Shown here: piece by piece, positions 18,364-28,171 of the stretch
Position numbering within the stretch: position 1 is the first letter of the stretch
Layout: the number at the start of each line of letters is the position of its first letter
From: Myxococcales bacterium
GTDB lineage: Bacteria > Myxococcota_A > Polyangia > Nannocystales > Nannocystaceae
Length of the DNA stretch: 64,000 nucleotides
Assembly: GCA_020633295.1 (NCBI GenBank)
Contig: JACKDW010000013.1
Coordinates: 62,001-126,000, forward strand
Direction of reading: 5' to 3'
Position numbers and translations under genes: made by a program
Notes under the pieces: model-generated
Database searches by the model: none
Told to the model about the DNA's origin: nothing
The model's input: only the letters and a program-made list of their open reading frames with translations

Positions 18364-18600
18364 GGAAGGCTGGTGTCCGTGGGTCAGGCGCGCGCGTGAG
18401 GCGGGCGCGGGTGACGTGATTCACGACGCGCGTGTCAGGGCTGACTGCGGTCCATGACGCGCGCGACAGCCTCGCCGCGCGCGCGCACCCGCTGTGTCCC
18501 GTACAGGCGTTTCGCGCTCATCGACGCCGGGGTACTGCAAGCTGTGTACCGGCGCACAACCGCCCTGACGTCTCGACGCGCGCCGGGGCTCGCCCGCTAC

Positions 18601-18670
18601 GTCGTGATCATGCCGTCGTGATCATGCCGTCGTGATCACGCCGTCGTGATCACGCCGTCGTGATCATCGA
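18601..18670. repeat. 14-base tandem repeat, five copies
   Basis: Unit gtcgtgatca(t/c)gcc, five near-identical copies overlapping the 3' end of the phosphatase gene and running past its stop. Each unit holds a TGATCA palindrome, so the transcript end could fold. There are no spacers, so this is not a CRISPR. Confidence 0.88.
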
Positions 18671-19267
18671 GACGGGCATGTGGCCGGTGTCGTTGAACGT
18701 GATCAGCGCCTCGAAGGCCTCGGGGAACACCTGCAGCTCGGTGATGCCCGCGTGCGCGATGTCGAGACGGTTCCACGCCTCAAACGGCAGCTTGAACACG
18801 CCGGTGACGAGGTAGCGGATCAGGTTCCCGTGGGTGAACAGCACGACCGTGCTGGTGCGCGTCGGCGTCGAGAAGAACGCCTCGCGCACCCGCGCGACCT
18901 GGGCGACCGTCAGCTCGCGATCCTGCTTGCTCGTGACCGGGATGCCGGGGTGCATGCCGTAGTCCGGCGAGACCTCGGGGTCGACGAGCGGCATGACCTC
19001 GTGGAGGTACTCCCGGATCAAGATCGAGTCCTGGCGCATCCGCAGCTCGCGGGCGGCGATCTTCGCGGTCTCGAGCGCGCGCGGCCACGGGCTGCTGAAG
19101 AGCCCGCCGAGCTGGTCGCGGTCGCGGACGAGGAGCTCGCGCAGGCGCTTGCCGGTCTTGGCGGCCTGCTTGCGCCCGAGCGCGGTCAAGCCCCAGCCCG
19201 TGTCGCCGAGATTGCCGACGCGCTCGTAGTGGCCGTGGCGGATCAGGAGGATGCGGGTTCGGAACAC
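18650..19267 (-). CDS. Histidine phosphatase (phosphoglycerate mutase-like) family protein
   Basis: 205 residues. The family signature RHG is at the N-terminus (LLIRHGHYER, about residues 6-15), with the catalytic His in the first motif. LTALGRKQAAKTGKRLRE follows, then the second conserved region FSSPWPRALETAKI (about 58-72) and the later FTHGNLIRYLV (about 143-154) with the second catalytic His. Such enzymes dephosphorylate small molecules or proteins (SixA/GpmB-like). The specific substrate is unknown. The C-terminal codons fall within a 14-base tandem repeat. The start is GTG. Confidence 0.86.
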   Translation of the reverse strand: MFRTRILLIRHGHYERVGNLGDTGWGLTALGRKQAAKTGKRLRELLVRDRDQLGGLFSSPWPRALETAKIAARELRMRQDSILIREYLHEVMPLVDPEVSPDYGMHPGIPVTSKQDRELTVAQVARVREAFFSTPTRTSTVVLFTHGNLIRYLVTGVFKLPFEAWNRLDIAHAGITELQVFPEAFEALITFNDTGHMPVSMITTA

Positions 19268-19478
19268 GGCGCGCCTGCTCGATGGCTGGTGCTCGTCGCG
19301 TCCTCGTTCGCGGACAGCGACACACTGGATGTATCACGACCGACGCCGTCACGCCGGGGGCTGAAGCCTCCAGCGGGTGTGGCCTACATGTCCGTTCACA
19401 CCTGTCCGCGCGCACGTGCGCGGCGCGGCGGCGCGTCGCGCCCGCGCGCGCGCCTCCGCTCGGCTCGGCTCGGTTTGC

Positions 19479-21992
19479 TTATCGTCGACGCGCGCTCGCC
19501 TCGCGCGCGCTCCGTTTACGCGCGCGCGCCCACTGTTCGCGGCGGCCCTTCCTCCACACGCGCACGCGATCCTCCGGGATGAGCGGGAGCCCGTGGCGCG
19601 CGCGGATCGTGTTGTCGAGCTGCCCGCGGATGTCCTTGGCGCAGTCGGAGCGCGCGATCCGGACCTCGCCGCCGTGTGTCTTGAGCCTGTCCTCAGGAAC
19701 ATATGGTCCGTCGCGCCGGACCTCCTCGGGCGGCGGGACGCGGTAGGTCACGCGGTAGATCTCGACGTCGCGCGGCTGCTCGCCGCCGTGCTCGAGCGCC
19801 CAGCGCCGGCAGTGGTAGCGCGCGTACCAGCGCAGGAACTTGTTGGAGCGGTTCGACATGCGGCGATGCATCTTGCGCATGCGGTCGTTCCAGATCCAGG
19901 GGATCGGCTTCTGCTCGGGCGCGTAGACGTCGGTGCGCAGGTCCCAGCTCTCGCCGCTCTGATCGCGCACGAGCACGCGCAGGAACACGTTCCGCTGCGG
20001 CGGATCCGGGGCGAACATCGACCAGTTCTGGATCGTCGCGGTGCCGGCGAGCCACGGCTGAAACACGCGGCGCATGGGCTCGCGGAAGCTCGACACGCAC
20101 TGCTTGTCCGGGAGCAGCCACAGCGCCACGGCCGCGACGTGCCCGTAGATGAGGGAGCCGGCGAGCACGCGCCCGATCGGGCCGTAGGCCCAGGCGACCC
20201 GCGACGTCGGCGCGTCGCGACGCTGGCGCGGGCGCGTGACCACGACGAGCAGCGCGAGCGCGGGCGGGATCCACAGCGTCGCCTCGCGGAGGTCGAGCGC
20301 GCCGCGGTGATGGCGGTAGACGTAGGTCATGACGACGACCGCGGCCAGCGTCGCCCACAGGCTCCACGCGGGCAGCGGTCGCCCGTCTCGCCGCAGGCGC
20401 GGGAGCGCGAGGTCCTCGGGCGGGATCGGTGACCTGCCCTCGACGACGTGTTGTGGCAGCGCGCGGGCGCACAGCGGCCCGAGCAGCGGCGCGCGCGTGA
20501 GCCGGTGCCCGACGCGGGTGAGCGCGCCGGCGACCTCGCGCGGGCTCAGGAACGCGATCGTCGCGGCGATCATCACCGGCTGGAACATCCCGATGTTCAT
20601 CAGGATCATCAGGTGCAGCTGGAACACGATGCCGAGCGTCAGCCACACGCGACGTCCGAGCAGCCACGACGCGACCCACTGATCGTCGATTCGCAGCTCG
20701 CGGCCGCGGACGCGCGGCGTGAACGGTCGACGCCGCAGGCGGTGGACGAGGTAGCCGCCGACGAGCATGCCCGCGAGCCAGGCCGCGCCCCAGGCCTGCT
20801 GCGCCTGCGCGGCCGTCCAGCGCGAGCTGGGCAGCATGTGCACGGGCAGCGTGTAGACGACGATCGCGCCGGCGGTGGCGAACAGCGTGATCCACAGCGC
20901 GCGCGCGAGCCAGCGCGCGCGCGCGGGCAGGGGCGCGAAGCGCTGCCCGTGACCCCAGCGCAGCGCGACGCCGATGAGCACGACGGCGAAGAACACCTCC
21001 CACCAGTGCGTCACCCAGGTCATCAGGCGGAACAGGTTGGTGCCCAGCAGCGCCGAGAGCCGCTGCGGGTAGAAGCGGTAGAAGTGGTCGAGGTTGAGCG
21101 CGTAGTACAGCGCGTCGCCCCGGCGCCAGATCTCGCCGTTCTTGACGATGCCGGTCGTCGTGTAGATCGTCGCCAGCTGCAGCATCAGCAGGCGACGCGG
21201 CCAGATCGGGATCCGGCGGTAGACGGCCTCGAGCCCGCGCGGGTGCAGCTCGCTCGGCGCGAGCCCGGCCCCGTCGCCGCGCGCCGGATCGCCGGGCTCA
21301 GACAGCCGCCCCGCGCGTCGCAGCCGTCGGCAGCGCAGCCAGTTGTCGACGCTGTACGCGTGGCCGCTGCGCGCGAGGATCATGTAGAAGAAGAAGCAGC
21401 GGAACACGGTCTCGGTGCCCTCGAGGGGCAGCGTGTTGCGCCAGTACAGCCCGTTGAGCAGCAGCCACGCGAGCGCGCCGGTCACCCGCGTCCACAGCCC
21501 GACGAGGTAGAGCGCGAGCAGCAGCTCGAGCGCGATCAGGTAGCTCCAGAAGAACCGCGGGCTGTCCCAGAAGAACAGCAGCGAGAGCCCGCGATCGCGA
21601 AACAGCGCGAAGAAGCCGGCGACGCCCATGAAGCCGGGCTGGGTGCCGGTCTCGCCGTCGTCGTAGCCGGCGAACGCCCGCGGCACGAGCAGCTCCTGGG
21701 CGTCGCTCGCGTTGAGGATGCCCTCGTCCGTGAACAGGAACACGAAGTGCTCCCACAGGTCGTTGACGTTGCAGATGACGAGGAACGCGAAGACGATGCG
21801 GAACAGCCCCAGCGTCCGCGGGTCCTCCAGCTCGAGGAAGAAGCGGCGAATTCGCTCGCGGTAGAGGATCGCGAGCGAGAGCAGCGCGATCGCGCACACC
21901 GACAGCATCCAGCCGACCGTCGGGGACATCGCCGCGGCCGCGGCGTTCTCGACCGTGCTCGCGTCGGCGAGCAGCGAGGCTCCGGCGAGCAT
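19479..21992 (-). CDS. Fused HTTM protein with C-terminal partner domain
   Basis: 837 residues. The N-terminal part (about 25-480) has HTTM-type helices: LGLFRIVFAFLVICNVNDL, LAWLLLNGLYWRNTL, QLATIYTTTGIVKNGEIWRR and WVTHWWEVFFAVVL. More helices follow at about 560-640. From about residue 640 it carries the QNWSMFAPDP-type domain also found in the separate protein at 11884-12690, ending in a very basic tail. It is thus a single-chain version of the split pair at 11884-13657. HTTM proteins are inner-membrane proteins of unproven function. It stands alone; its 3' end has no clear terminator. Confidence 0.85.
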   Translation of the reverse strand: MLAGASLLADASTVENAAAAAMSPTVGWMLSVCAIALLSLAILYRERIRRFFLELEDPRTLGLFRIVFAFLVICNVNDLWEHFVFLFTDEGILNASDAQELLVPRAFAGYDDGETGTQPGFMGVAGFFALFRDRGLSLLFFWDSPRFFWSYLIALELLLALYLVGLWTRVTGALAWLLLNGLYWRNTLPLEGTETVFRCFFFYMILARSGHAYSVDNWLRCRRLRRAGRLSEPGDPARGDGAGLAPSELHPRGLEAVYRRIPIWPRRLLMLQLATIYTTTGIVKNGEIWRRGDALYYALNLDHFYRFYPQRLSALLGTNLFRLMTWVTHWWEVFFAVVLIGVALRWGHGQRFAPLPARARWLARALWITLFATAGAIVVYTLPVHMLPSSRWTAAQAQQAWGAAWLAGMLVGGYLVHRLRRRPFTPRVRGRELRIDDQWVASWLLGRRVWLTLGIVFQLHLMILMNIGMFQPVMIAATIAFLSPREVAGALTRVGHRLTRAPLLGPLCARALPQHVVEGRSPIPPEDLALPRLRRDGRPLPAWSLWATLAAVVVMTYVYRHHRGALDLREATLWIPPALALLVVVTRPRQRRDAPTSRVAWAYGPIGRVLAGSLIYGHVAAVALWLLPDKQCVSSFREPMRRVFQPWLAGTATIQNWSMFAPDPPQRNVFLRVLVRDQSGESWDLRTDVYAPEQKPIPWIWNDRMRKMHRRMSNRSNKFLRWYARYHCRRWALEHGGEQPRDVEIYRVTYRVPPPEEVRRDGPYVPEDRLKTHGGEVRIARSDCAKDIRGQLDNTIRARHGLPLIPEDRVRVWRKGRREQWARARKRSAREASARRR

Positions 21993-22096
21993 CGAGCCCA
22001 GGCTGACACAGGTCGCCGCGGCCGCGCGCGCGCGCGGACGCGGGCTTGCTCACGCCTCCGGCCTGGCTCCACGGTCAGCCGCGATGACGCGCTCGA

Positions 22097-24532
22097 TCAG
22101 GTGGCCGGGGGCGGGAACTTCTGGACCGATCGGGGCTCGGGCTCGGGCTCGGGCGGCGCGGCTCGGGCGGGGGGCGGCTCGGGCGGAGGCGGGGGGCGGG
22201 GCGCCTGCGTGCTCGTGCCCGTCGTCGTCTTGCCGACGATCATGTCGACGTGCGGCCAGCCGTCGATGACGTCGACCGCCATCTTCACGGAGCGACCGCT
22301 CAGCCAGGTGTTGGCGAACTCGAGCTCGCGCCGCATCTCGCGGCTGGTGTTGAAGATCGCCCAGAGGTCCGGGATCTCGGTGTACAGCGCCGGCGTGATC
22401 GGGTTCTCGCGGGGCAGCGCGAGCGCGGTCTTGAGGCGCTCCTCGTCGCTCGCCATCGCCACCCAGCCGAACGGGACCTCGCGCGCGCCGGCGTCGTCCT
22501 TGATCGTGAGCGGCTCGGCGTCGCGGACGACGAACAGCCCAAACGGCAGGTCGCCCGGCAGCTCGGCGCGCTCGATCGCGTCGGTCCCGGCGTTCTCCAC
22601 CGGCTGGAAGCCGATGCTGGCGAAGCCGAGCAGCCCGCGGACGACGCTCGCGCTGCCGGAGGGGGCGCGCGCGAGCGAGACGAAGTCGACGCGCTCGACC
22701 CGCTCGCTCTCCTTGCGGTAGTGGACGTCGTAGACGCCGTACGCGAAGCCCTCGATGTTCTCGAACAGGTCGAGCATGCCGGTGATGACGCCGCCGGCCA
22801 TCTTGTCGGGCACGGTCGCGGGCAGCTGCGGCATGAGCCCCAGCAGGTTCGGCCATGTCTCGGCGAACAGGCTCAAGTAGACGAGCTCGTGCGCGTCGTC
22901 GAACACGTCGTCGAGCTCGTCGATCGGGCCGGCGAGCGGACCGGTCGCGAGCGCGCCGAACTCCCGCAGCTTGGGCATCCCGCGGGCGCGGCCGCACGCC
23001 ATCGCGCGCTCGCACAGCCCGTCGATCGGCGGCATGTCGGCGGGGTGGGGGGCGCGCGTGAACAGCGAGACGGCGCGCAGGCGGGCCTCCTCGTCGGTCG
23101 GCACCCAGCGGGTCGTGCTCTGCACCTCGTGCTCGAGCAGCATCGCCTCGGCGCGCACGCCCTTGAACAGCCGCGGCATGCTCCGGATCGCGCGCAGCTT
23201 GTCGAGCTTCTCGGCCTCGTCGCGCAGGCGCGCGGGCCACCGGATCGAATCCTCCCACTCAAAGCTGTGGAACGCGTCCGCGAGCGACGTCAGCTCGGCG
23301 AGGTTCTCGAGCTCGGCCGTGTCGAGGTGGATGGCGGCGTCGCCCGCCATGTCGGCGAGCATCGGGATCGGCTCGGCGCTCGCGTTGAGGCCGAGCTGGA
23401 TCGCGTTGACGCGCGCGTCCACAGGGATCACGTCGTCGTTGACGCGCGCGGGGAACATGAACAGATCGAGCGCGACGGCGCCGGCCTCGGCGTCGCGGAT
23501 GACGACGAGCGCGTCCTCGTCGCCGGCGCACAGCAGGTGCGGCGCGAGCCGGTCACAGACCGCCTCGGTCGTGGGCTCGGGCTTCGGGAACGGGATCTTC
23601 GCCAACGCGGCCGTGAACGCGTTGCGATCCCGCAGCCGCGCGTGGACTCGTGAGTGGATGTTCAGCGTCGCGGCCAGATCCGTCTGGGCGTGCCGCTCCT
23701 TCTTCTCCGGGATCGGCGGAGGAGGTGGAGGAGGTTCGGGCGGGATCGCGTACGTGGGCGTGGGCGGCGGCTCGAGCACGGCGTCGGCGGTCGGCAGCGA
23801 CGGCGGGGTCGAGTCGCCCTCGTCGACGACCTCGCGGATCTTCGGCTCGGTGCTGTCGGCCACCAAGGCGACCTCGGCCTTGCGCGCGGCCTCGGCCGCG
23901 GCCTCCGCGGCTGCGGCTGCCGCCGCGGCCGCGCGCTCCGCCTCCATCTTCGCCTGGAGCTCCGCCTCGATCGCGGCCTTCTCGGCCGCGAGCGCGGCCT
24001 CCTCGGTCTTGCGCAGCTCCTGGAGCGCCGTCGCGGACGCGTCGACGTTCGCGGAGGCCGAGAACTGCGGTCCGAGGGCTTTGCGGAGCTGGAGCGTCTG
24101 GGCGTTCGACGGGCGCATCAGCGTCATGCTGATGGTCTGGCTCGTGTCGATGCCCATGTAGCCGAGGACGTCACCCGTCCGCATGTCGACGCCGAGGACC
24201 TGGCCCGCCTCGTTGAGGTCGCGGACGATCCCGTCCTCGAGCGGGAGCTGTTGGAGCCAGCCCTGAAATTTCCCGGGGTCGACCGCCGCGTACACGAGCC
24301 CACCGCGGAGGAAGCCTTGCTGCGGGCCGAGCACGGGCTTGGGCGCGAGCGTCATGCGCCCGCCGGCGATCGTCACCGGGCCCGTCTGCGACTCCCGCTG
24401 CGCCCCGTCGCGTTTGTTGACGGGCTGGCAGCCCGCGAGCGTCACGCTGGTGATGAGGAGCGTGGCCGTGGCGAGAGAGGCCGCGAGCAGCGAGCGCCGG
24501 CGGCCGGTCGAGGGGGTAGGGGGAGGGTGCAC
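22097..24532 (-). CDS. Large lipoprotein with Ala-rich coiled coil and Pro-rich linker
   Basis: 811 residues from GTG 24532. The n-region (GRRR) and hydrophobic core end in TLAGC (Cys about 35). A globular region (about 60-165), an Ala/Glu/Lys coiled coil (about 172-223) and a poly-Pro stretch (about 254-274) precede a 500-residue C-terminal domain I do not recognise. A frame-open TCTCTA-region ATG at 24598 would add 22 residues without a signal-like character. The GTG start is favoured by a CATACT hexamer six bases upstream, as seen at other starts here. The product is probably anchored to a membrane facing the periplasm. The last residues are Pro/Arg-rich. Confidence 0.75.
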   Translation of the reverse strand: MHPPPTPSTGRRRSLLAASLATATLLITSVTLAGCQPVNKRDGAQRESQTGPVTIAGGRMTLAPKPVLGPQQGFLRGGLVYAAVDPGKFQGWLQQLPLEDGIVRDLNEAGQVLGVDMRTGDVLGYMGIDTSQTISMTLMRPSNAQTLQLRKALGPQFSASANVDASATALQELRKTEEAALAAEKAAIEAELQAKMEAERAAAAAAAAAEAAAEAARKAEVALVADSTEPKIREVVDEGDSTPPSLPTADAVLEPPPTPTYAIPPEPPPPPPPIPEKKERHAQTDLAATLNIHSRVHARLRDRNAFTAALAKIPFPKPEPTTEAVCDRLAPHLLCAGDEDALVVIRDAEAGAVALDLFMFPARVNDDVIPVDARVNAIQLGLNASAEPIPMLADMAGDAAIHLDTAELENLAELTSLADAFHSFEWEDSIRWPARLRDEAEKLDKLRAIRSMPRLFKGVRAEAMLLEHEVQSTTRWVPTDEEARLRAVSLFTRAPHPADMPPIDGLCERAMACGRARGMPKLREFGALATGPLAGPIDELDDVFDDAHELVYLSLFAETWPNLLGLMPQLPATVPDKMAGGVITGMLDLFENIEGFAYGVYDVHYRKESERVERVDFVSLARAPSGSASVVRGLLGFASIGFQPVENAGTDAIERAELPGDLPFGLFVVRDAEPLTIKDDAGAREVPFGWVAMASDEERLKTALALPRENPITPALYTEIPDLWAIFNTSREMRRELEFANTWLSGRSVKMAVDVIDGWPHVDMIVGKTTTGTSTQAPRPPPPPEPPPARAAPPEPEPEPRSVQKFPPPAT

Positions 24533-24538
24533 GGGGTG

Positions 24539-24544
24539 AGTATG
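24539..24544 (-). promoter_or_regulatory. -10-like CATACT six bases before GTG start
   Basis: On the minus strand GGGCATACT lies six bases before GTG 24532. It helps choose that start over ATG 24598. Confidence 0.38.
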
Positions 24545-24732
24545 CCCGAGGATGCGCGGCGTGTACGCGACGTCGCGCCCTGTTGTCCCTAGAGACATCT
24601 TCGCCAGCAGACGTCTCGCGCGCGCGCGGCTGACGTCTCGCGGCCGGCGGCGCGTACGCCGGCGCGCGACCGCGGATCGCTCGAGCGCGCGCGCGCGCGC
24701 TCGTGTACGCTCGAGCGCGCGAGGACGCGGCG

Positions 24733-26253
24733 ATGAACAGCACGGACGAGCGGACGCGGCGGAGCCAACGATGGGGTTGCGATGGCCTTCCTCTCGCGCC
24801 GCCGGGCCGGCCGCAGACCCGCGCGTCGGCGCTCGCGTTCGCGCTGCTCGTCGGCCTGCCGGCCTGCGGCGAGTGGGACGACGGGCGACCCGAGGGTGAC
24901 ACCGACGCGGGCACGACGGACGGCGGCGCCGGCGTCTCCGTCGGCGTCAACGGCATCGTCGGCGAGACGGATCCGTCCGGCGGGGAGACGTCGGGGGACG
25001 ACAGCGGCGGCGAGCTCGACCCTGGAGGTACCTGGCCCGACGGACCTGTCCTGTACCCCGCCGCGCGCGCGCACTCGCCGATCACGCCCTACGTCGCCGA
25101 CAACCTGCGCAGCATCGCGACCGTGCGGCCGCAGTCCGAGGGCGTGTTCGCCAAGGTCGGCGCCTCGAGCTCGGTCAGCAGCCACTACATGCGCTGCTTT
25201 GACGGCGACGACATCGACTTCGCCGAGCTCCCGGACCAGGCGGAGCTCTGGGATACGGTCGACTTCTTCGGCGCGCAGACGCTCGAGGGCGGCGAGAGCT
25301 CCTTCGGGCGCGAGACGCTCGCGGCCGAGGTCGGCTGGCCCGCGTTCAAGGTGCTCGACGGCGACCCCTCGCGCCTGCAGCAGGAGGTCGACGCGATCGC
25401 GCCGCGCTACGCGGTCGTTCACTACGGCACCAACGACATCGGCTGGGGGGACCTCCACGGCTTCGGCGACGACATGCTGACGATCGTCGACACGCTCACG
25501 GATCAGGGCGTCATCCCGCTGCTCTCGACGATCCTGCGCCGGGGCGACAGCGCGGCCGCGGACGCGAGGGTCCCGCGCTACAACGCGGTCATCCGCGCGG
25601 TCGCGCAGGCCCGGCAGGTCCCGCTGCTCGATCTGTTTCTCGAGACATCACCGCTGCCGGACCACGGCCTCGCTGGCGACGGCGTGCACCCGAGCGTGTA
25701 CGCGCCCGACGGCGTCGCGCGCTCGTGCGTGTTCACGCCCGCGGGCCTCGCCGCCGGGCACCCGATCCGCAACCTGCTCACGCTGCAGGGCCTGGACCGC
25801 GCGCGCCGGGTCGTCGCCGAGCACGCGCCGTCGCTCGACGACGTCGCGCCGCAGCTCACGGGCGAGGGCTCGCGCGACGATCCGTTCCTCATCGATCCCG
25901 CGCTGCTGCCGTTCAGCGACCTGCGCGACACCGCGAGCGAGGGCTTCAGCGAGCTCGATCACTACAGCGGGTGCGGGGCCGACCAGGATGAATCCGGCCG
26001 CGAATTCCTGTACCGCGTCGAGCTCGCCGCGCCGGCGACGCTGTGGGCGGCGGTCTTCGATCGCGGCGCGGTCGATATCGACGTCCAGCTGCTCGACGAG
26101 ACCGCGAGCGAGGCGGGCTGTATCGCCCGACACGACCAGGAGCTCGAGGTCGCGCTCCCGGCCGGGGTCTACTATCTGGCGCTCGACACCTACGTGGGCG
26201 GCAGCGGGGCGAAGGCCGGGGAGTATTTCGTCGTCGTGGACATCCTCGAGTGA
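24733..26253 (+). CDS. Lipoprotein SGNH/GDSL-type hydrolase with C-terminal beta domain
   Basis: 506 residues. A lipoprotein signal ends LVGLPAC (Cys about 45, after a long n-region), followed by an Asp/Gly/Thr linker. The catalytic domain (about 115-345) has KVGASSSVS, where the Ser is a candidate nucleophile replacing the usual GDS block. VHYGTNDIGW (GxND block III) and DGVHPS (Asp-x-x-His, block V) complete the site. Family members are esterases or lipases; the substrate is unknown. The C-terminal 110 residues form a PPC-like beta domain (ELAAPATLWAAVF...GVYYLALDTY) common in secreted proteins. The frame opens 30 bases earlier, but ATG 24733 fits better. Confidence 0.78.
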   Translation: MNSTDERTRRSQRWGCDGLPLAPPGRPQTRASALAFALLVGLPACGEWDDGRPEGDTDAGTTDGGAGVSVGVNGIVGETDPSGGETSGDDSGGELDPGGTWPDGPVLYPAARAHSPITPYVADNLRSIATVRPQSEGVFAKVGASSSVSSHYMRCFDGDDIDFAELPDQAELWDTVDFFGAQTLEGGESSFGRETLAAEVGWPAFKVLDGDPSRLQQEVDAIAPRYAVVHYGTNDIGWGDLHGFGDDMLTIVDTLTDQGVIPLLSTILRRGDSAAADARVPRYNAVIRAVAQARQVPLLDLFLETSPLPDHGLAGDGVHPSVYAPDGVARSCVFTPAGLAAGHPIRNLLTLQGLDRARRVVAEHAPSLDDVAPQLTGEGSRDDPFLIDPALLPFSDLRDTASEGFSELDHYSGCGADQDESGREFLYRVELAAPATLWAAVFDRGAVDIDVQLLDETASEAGCIARHDQELEVALPAGVYYLALDTYVGGSGAKAGEYFVVVDILE

Positions 26254-26425
26254 CGCGCGAGGCCGCGAGCGCCGTCGCCCGCACGGATTGCGGAGCGGGG
26301 CGAAGGTCGCCAGCGCGCAAGGAAGATCCGATCCCTGAACCACGGGGCAGGCTGCGCGGTGGCCGTGATTCCCGCGCGCGGCGCGAAACAACGCTGGATC
26401 GCGTGGTAGGATCGCCGCTACCGTC

Positions 26426-27790
26426 ATGGTCGTGGACGCTCAAGACGAGCTGATCTGGATTGACTCCAACGGCGTCGCGCATCCCCTCGGGGAGGCCGCG
26501 ACCCGTCGCATGAAGGAGCGCAAGGGCGCCTACCGGCTGATGCCGGCGCCCGGGCACGTCGTGTTCATGCGCTTCACCGGCGAGGACGGGCGGCGCGATC
26601 GCGAGGACGGCGCGATCGTCCGGCTCGCCGGCGAGATCACGGGGCCGGGGACGATGTGTGACATCCTCGCGCTGCTCAGCCAGGCGGGGTGGCGCGGCGA
26701 GCTGATGGTGTTCGACGGCGACATGCCGCGCTCGATCTTCTTTGAGGCCGGCAACGTGCTCGGCGCGCGCACCAGCTTCGACGAGGAGCGCATCGGCCAG
26801 ATCCTGTTTCGCTTCGGCGCGATCACCAAGCAGCAGCTCGCGGCCATCCTCGCGCTCGTGCGGCAGGGCAAGCGCTTCGGCGCGAGCGCGGTGCGGCTCG
26901 GCGTGCTCAGCGACGACGAGGTGTACCAGTACCTGCGCAAGCAGGTGGAGGAGATCGTCTACGCGACGCTGCGCGTCGCCGACGGCTTCTACTGCTTCCT
27001 CGAGGACTTCGACGAGACGCGCCTGGTCTCGCGCCAGGTGCTCAGCGGCGCGATGCTGCTGATGGACAGCGTCACGCGCCTGGACGAGATGCGGTTCTTT
27101 CGCCCGCGCATCCCGTCCTCGGAGTACGTGCCGCAGCGCAACCCGACCGCGATCAGCCCCGCTGACGAGTTCACGCTCGTGTGGCGCATGGTCGACGGCG
27201 AGCGCAACATCCACGACATCGGCCGCGACACCCAGCTCGGGGAGTTCGAGGTCACCAAGCAGATCTTCAAGCTGCTCCAGTCGCGCCACGTCTCGATCAA
27301 CCCGCCGCGTCTGCGCGGCGGCGCGGCCGAGGTCATCGAGCTGGCGAACCAAGCGCTGCGCGAGGTCCACCTGGCGATCGACGCGGCGGGGCTCGGCACC
27401 GCGTTCCGCAAGAGCACCGCAGGGTTCGCCGCCGGTGCCTACGACGAGCTGTTCCGCGACGCGGGTCCCTTCGAAGACGGCACGCTCACCGGACGTCGAG
27501 TGCTGCGCAACGCGATTCGGCTCTCCGGGGCCGCGGATCTGCAGAATTTCCTGCGCGAGATGCTCTACGACTACGTAAGCTTCGTGCTGTTCAGCGCCGG
27601 CGCTGCCATGGGCACCGAGCGTGAGCGGAGCCTGACTACGTCGATCGAGCCGTTGCTCGCGCAGCTGCGACCGCCGAGCAGCTCCACGCAGATGCGCGTG
27701 AGCCACACCATGTCAATCGGCCAGTCCACGCTCGCGCCCGAGAGCGACGACGACGACGACGACGACTACGAAGAGCTGGAAATCTTCTAG
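26426..27790 (+). CDS. DUF4388 (PATAN-like) protein
   Basis: 454 residues. After a short N-terminal region, residues about 65-190 match DUF4388: GEITGPGTMCDILALLSQ, then ELMVFDGDMPRSIFFEAGNVLGA, then RIGQILFRFGAIT. Family knowledge links DUF4388/PATAN domains to signalling and gliding-related proteins of myxobacteria and cyanobacteria. A winged-helix-like segment follows at about 245-290 (FTLVWRMVDGERNIHDI). The last 20 residues are very acidic, with seven Asp in a row. There is no signal peptide or membrane helix, so it is cytoplasmic. A TAGGAT hexamer lies 13 bases upstream of the ATG. No partner gene is adjacent. Confidence 0.78.
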   Translation: MVVDAQDELIWIDSNGVAHPLGEAATRRMKERKGAYRLMPAPGHVVFMRFTGEDGRRDREDGAIVRLAGEITGPGTMCDILALLSQAGWRGELMVFDGDMPRSIFFEAGNVLGARTSFDEERIGQILFRFGAITKQQLAAILALVRQGKRFGASAVRLGVLSDDEVYQYLRKQVEEIVYATLRVADGFYCFLEDFDETRLVSRQVLSGAMLLMDSVTRLDEMRFFRPRIPSSEYVPQRNPTAISPADEFTLVWRMVDGERNIHDIGRDTQLGEFEVTKQIFKLLQSRHVSINPPRLRGGAAEVIELANQALREVHLAIDAAGLGTAFRKSTAGFAAGAYDELFRDAGPFEDGTLTGRRVLRNAIRLSGAADLQNFLREMLYDYVSFVLFSAGAAMGTERERSLTTSIEPLLAQLRPPSSSTQMRVSHTMSIGQSTLAPESDDDDDDDYEELEIF

Positions 27791-28171
27791 GCACGCGCGC
27801 TCGTACCGTCGCGCGAACTTCGCCCGAGCGACGGTCTTTCCAGTGCTCGTGCAAGAAGTCACAGCATGGGTCGCGCGCGAACGACCGGGCTCAAGAATTA
27901 CCCAGGCCCACGGTGATACGTCGTCCACGGCGTGCTGCGAATCCATCCTTGCGTGTGTTTCGCGGCATCTGAGGAAGTTTTGTTTGTCGGCGTACTAAAA
28001 GTGCGCTGACGGCGTCTTGACAAGCAACGCGACGGCGCGCTAAGCGGCGTTCGCTGTATACCCTGGCGTCAATCGCAACGTGCCCACAACACGAGCGCTG
28101 TCGTCAGACCCTGATACCCCAGAAACGCATCCAAGAGGCTGCGCGTGCAGCCCTCACCCGACGAGAGCCCC
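27791..28171. other. 381-base intergenic region with promoter-like sequences
   Basis: Less GC-rich than its surroundings. It contains TTGACA at 28017-28022 with TAAGCG 18 bases downstream, and a TATACC at 28057 further on. Either may be the promoter of the following lipoprotein. A small RNA is possible but there is no direct sign of one. Confidence 0.45.

Noticed and set aside
18601..18670. Possible CRISPR array
   Set aside because: Copies are contiguous without spacers and no cas genes are present. The same applies to 32916-32975.
24598..24600. ATG 24598 as start of the large lipoprotein
   Set aside because: It would put 22 non-signal residues before the n-region. GTG 24532 is preceded by a -10-like hexamer at the usual spacing.
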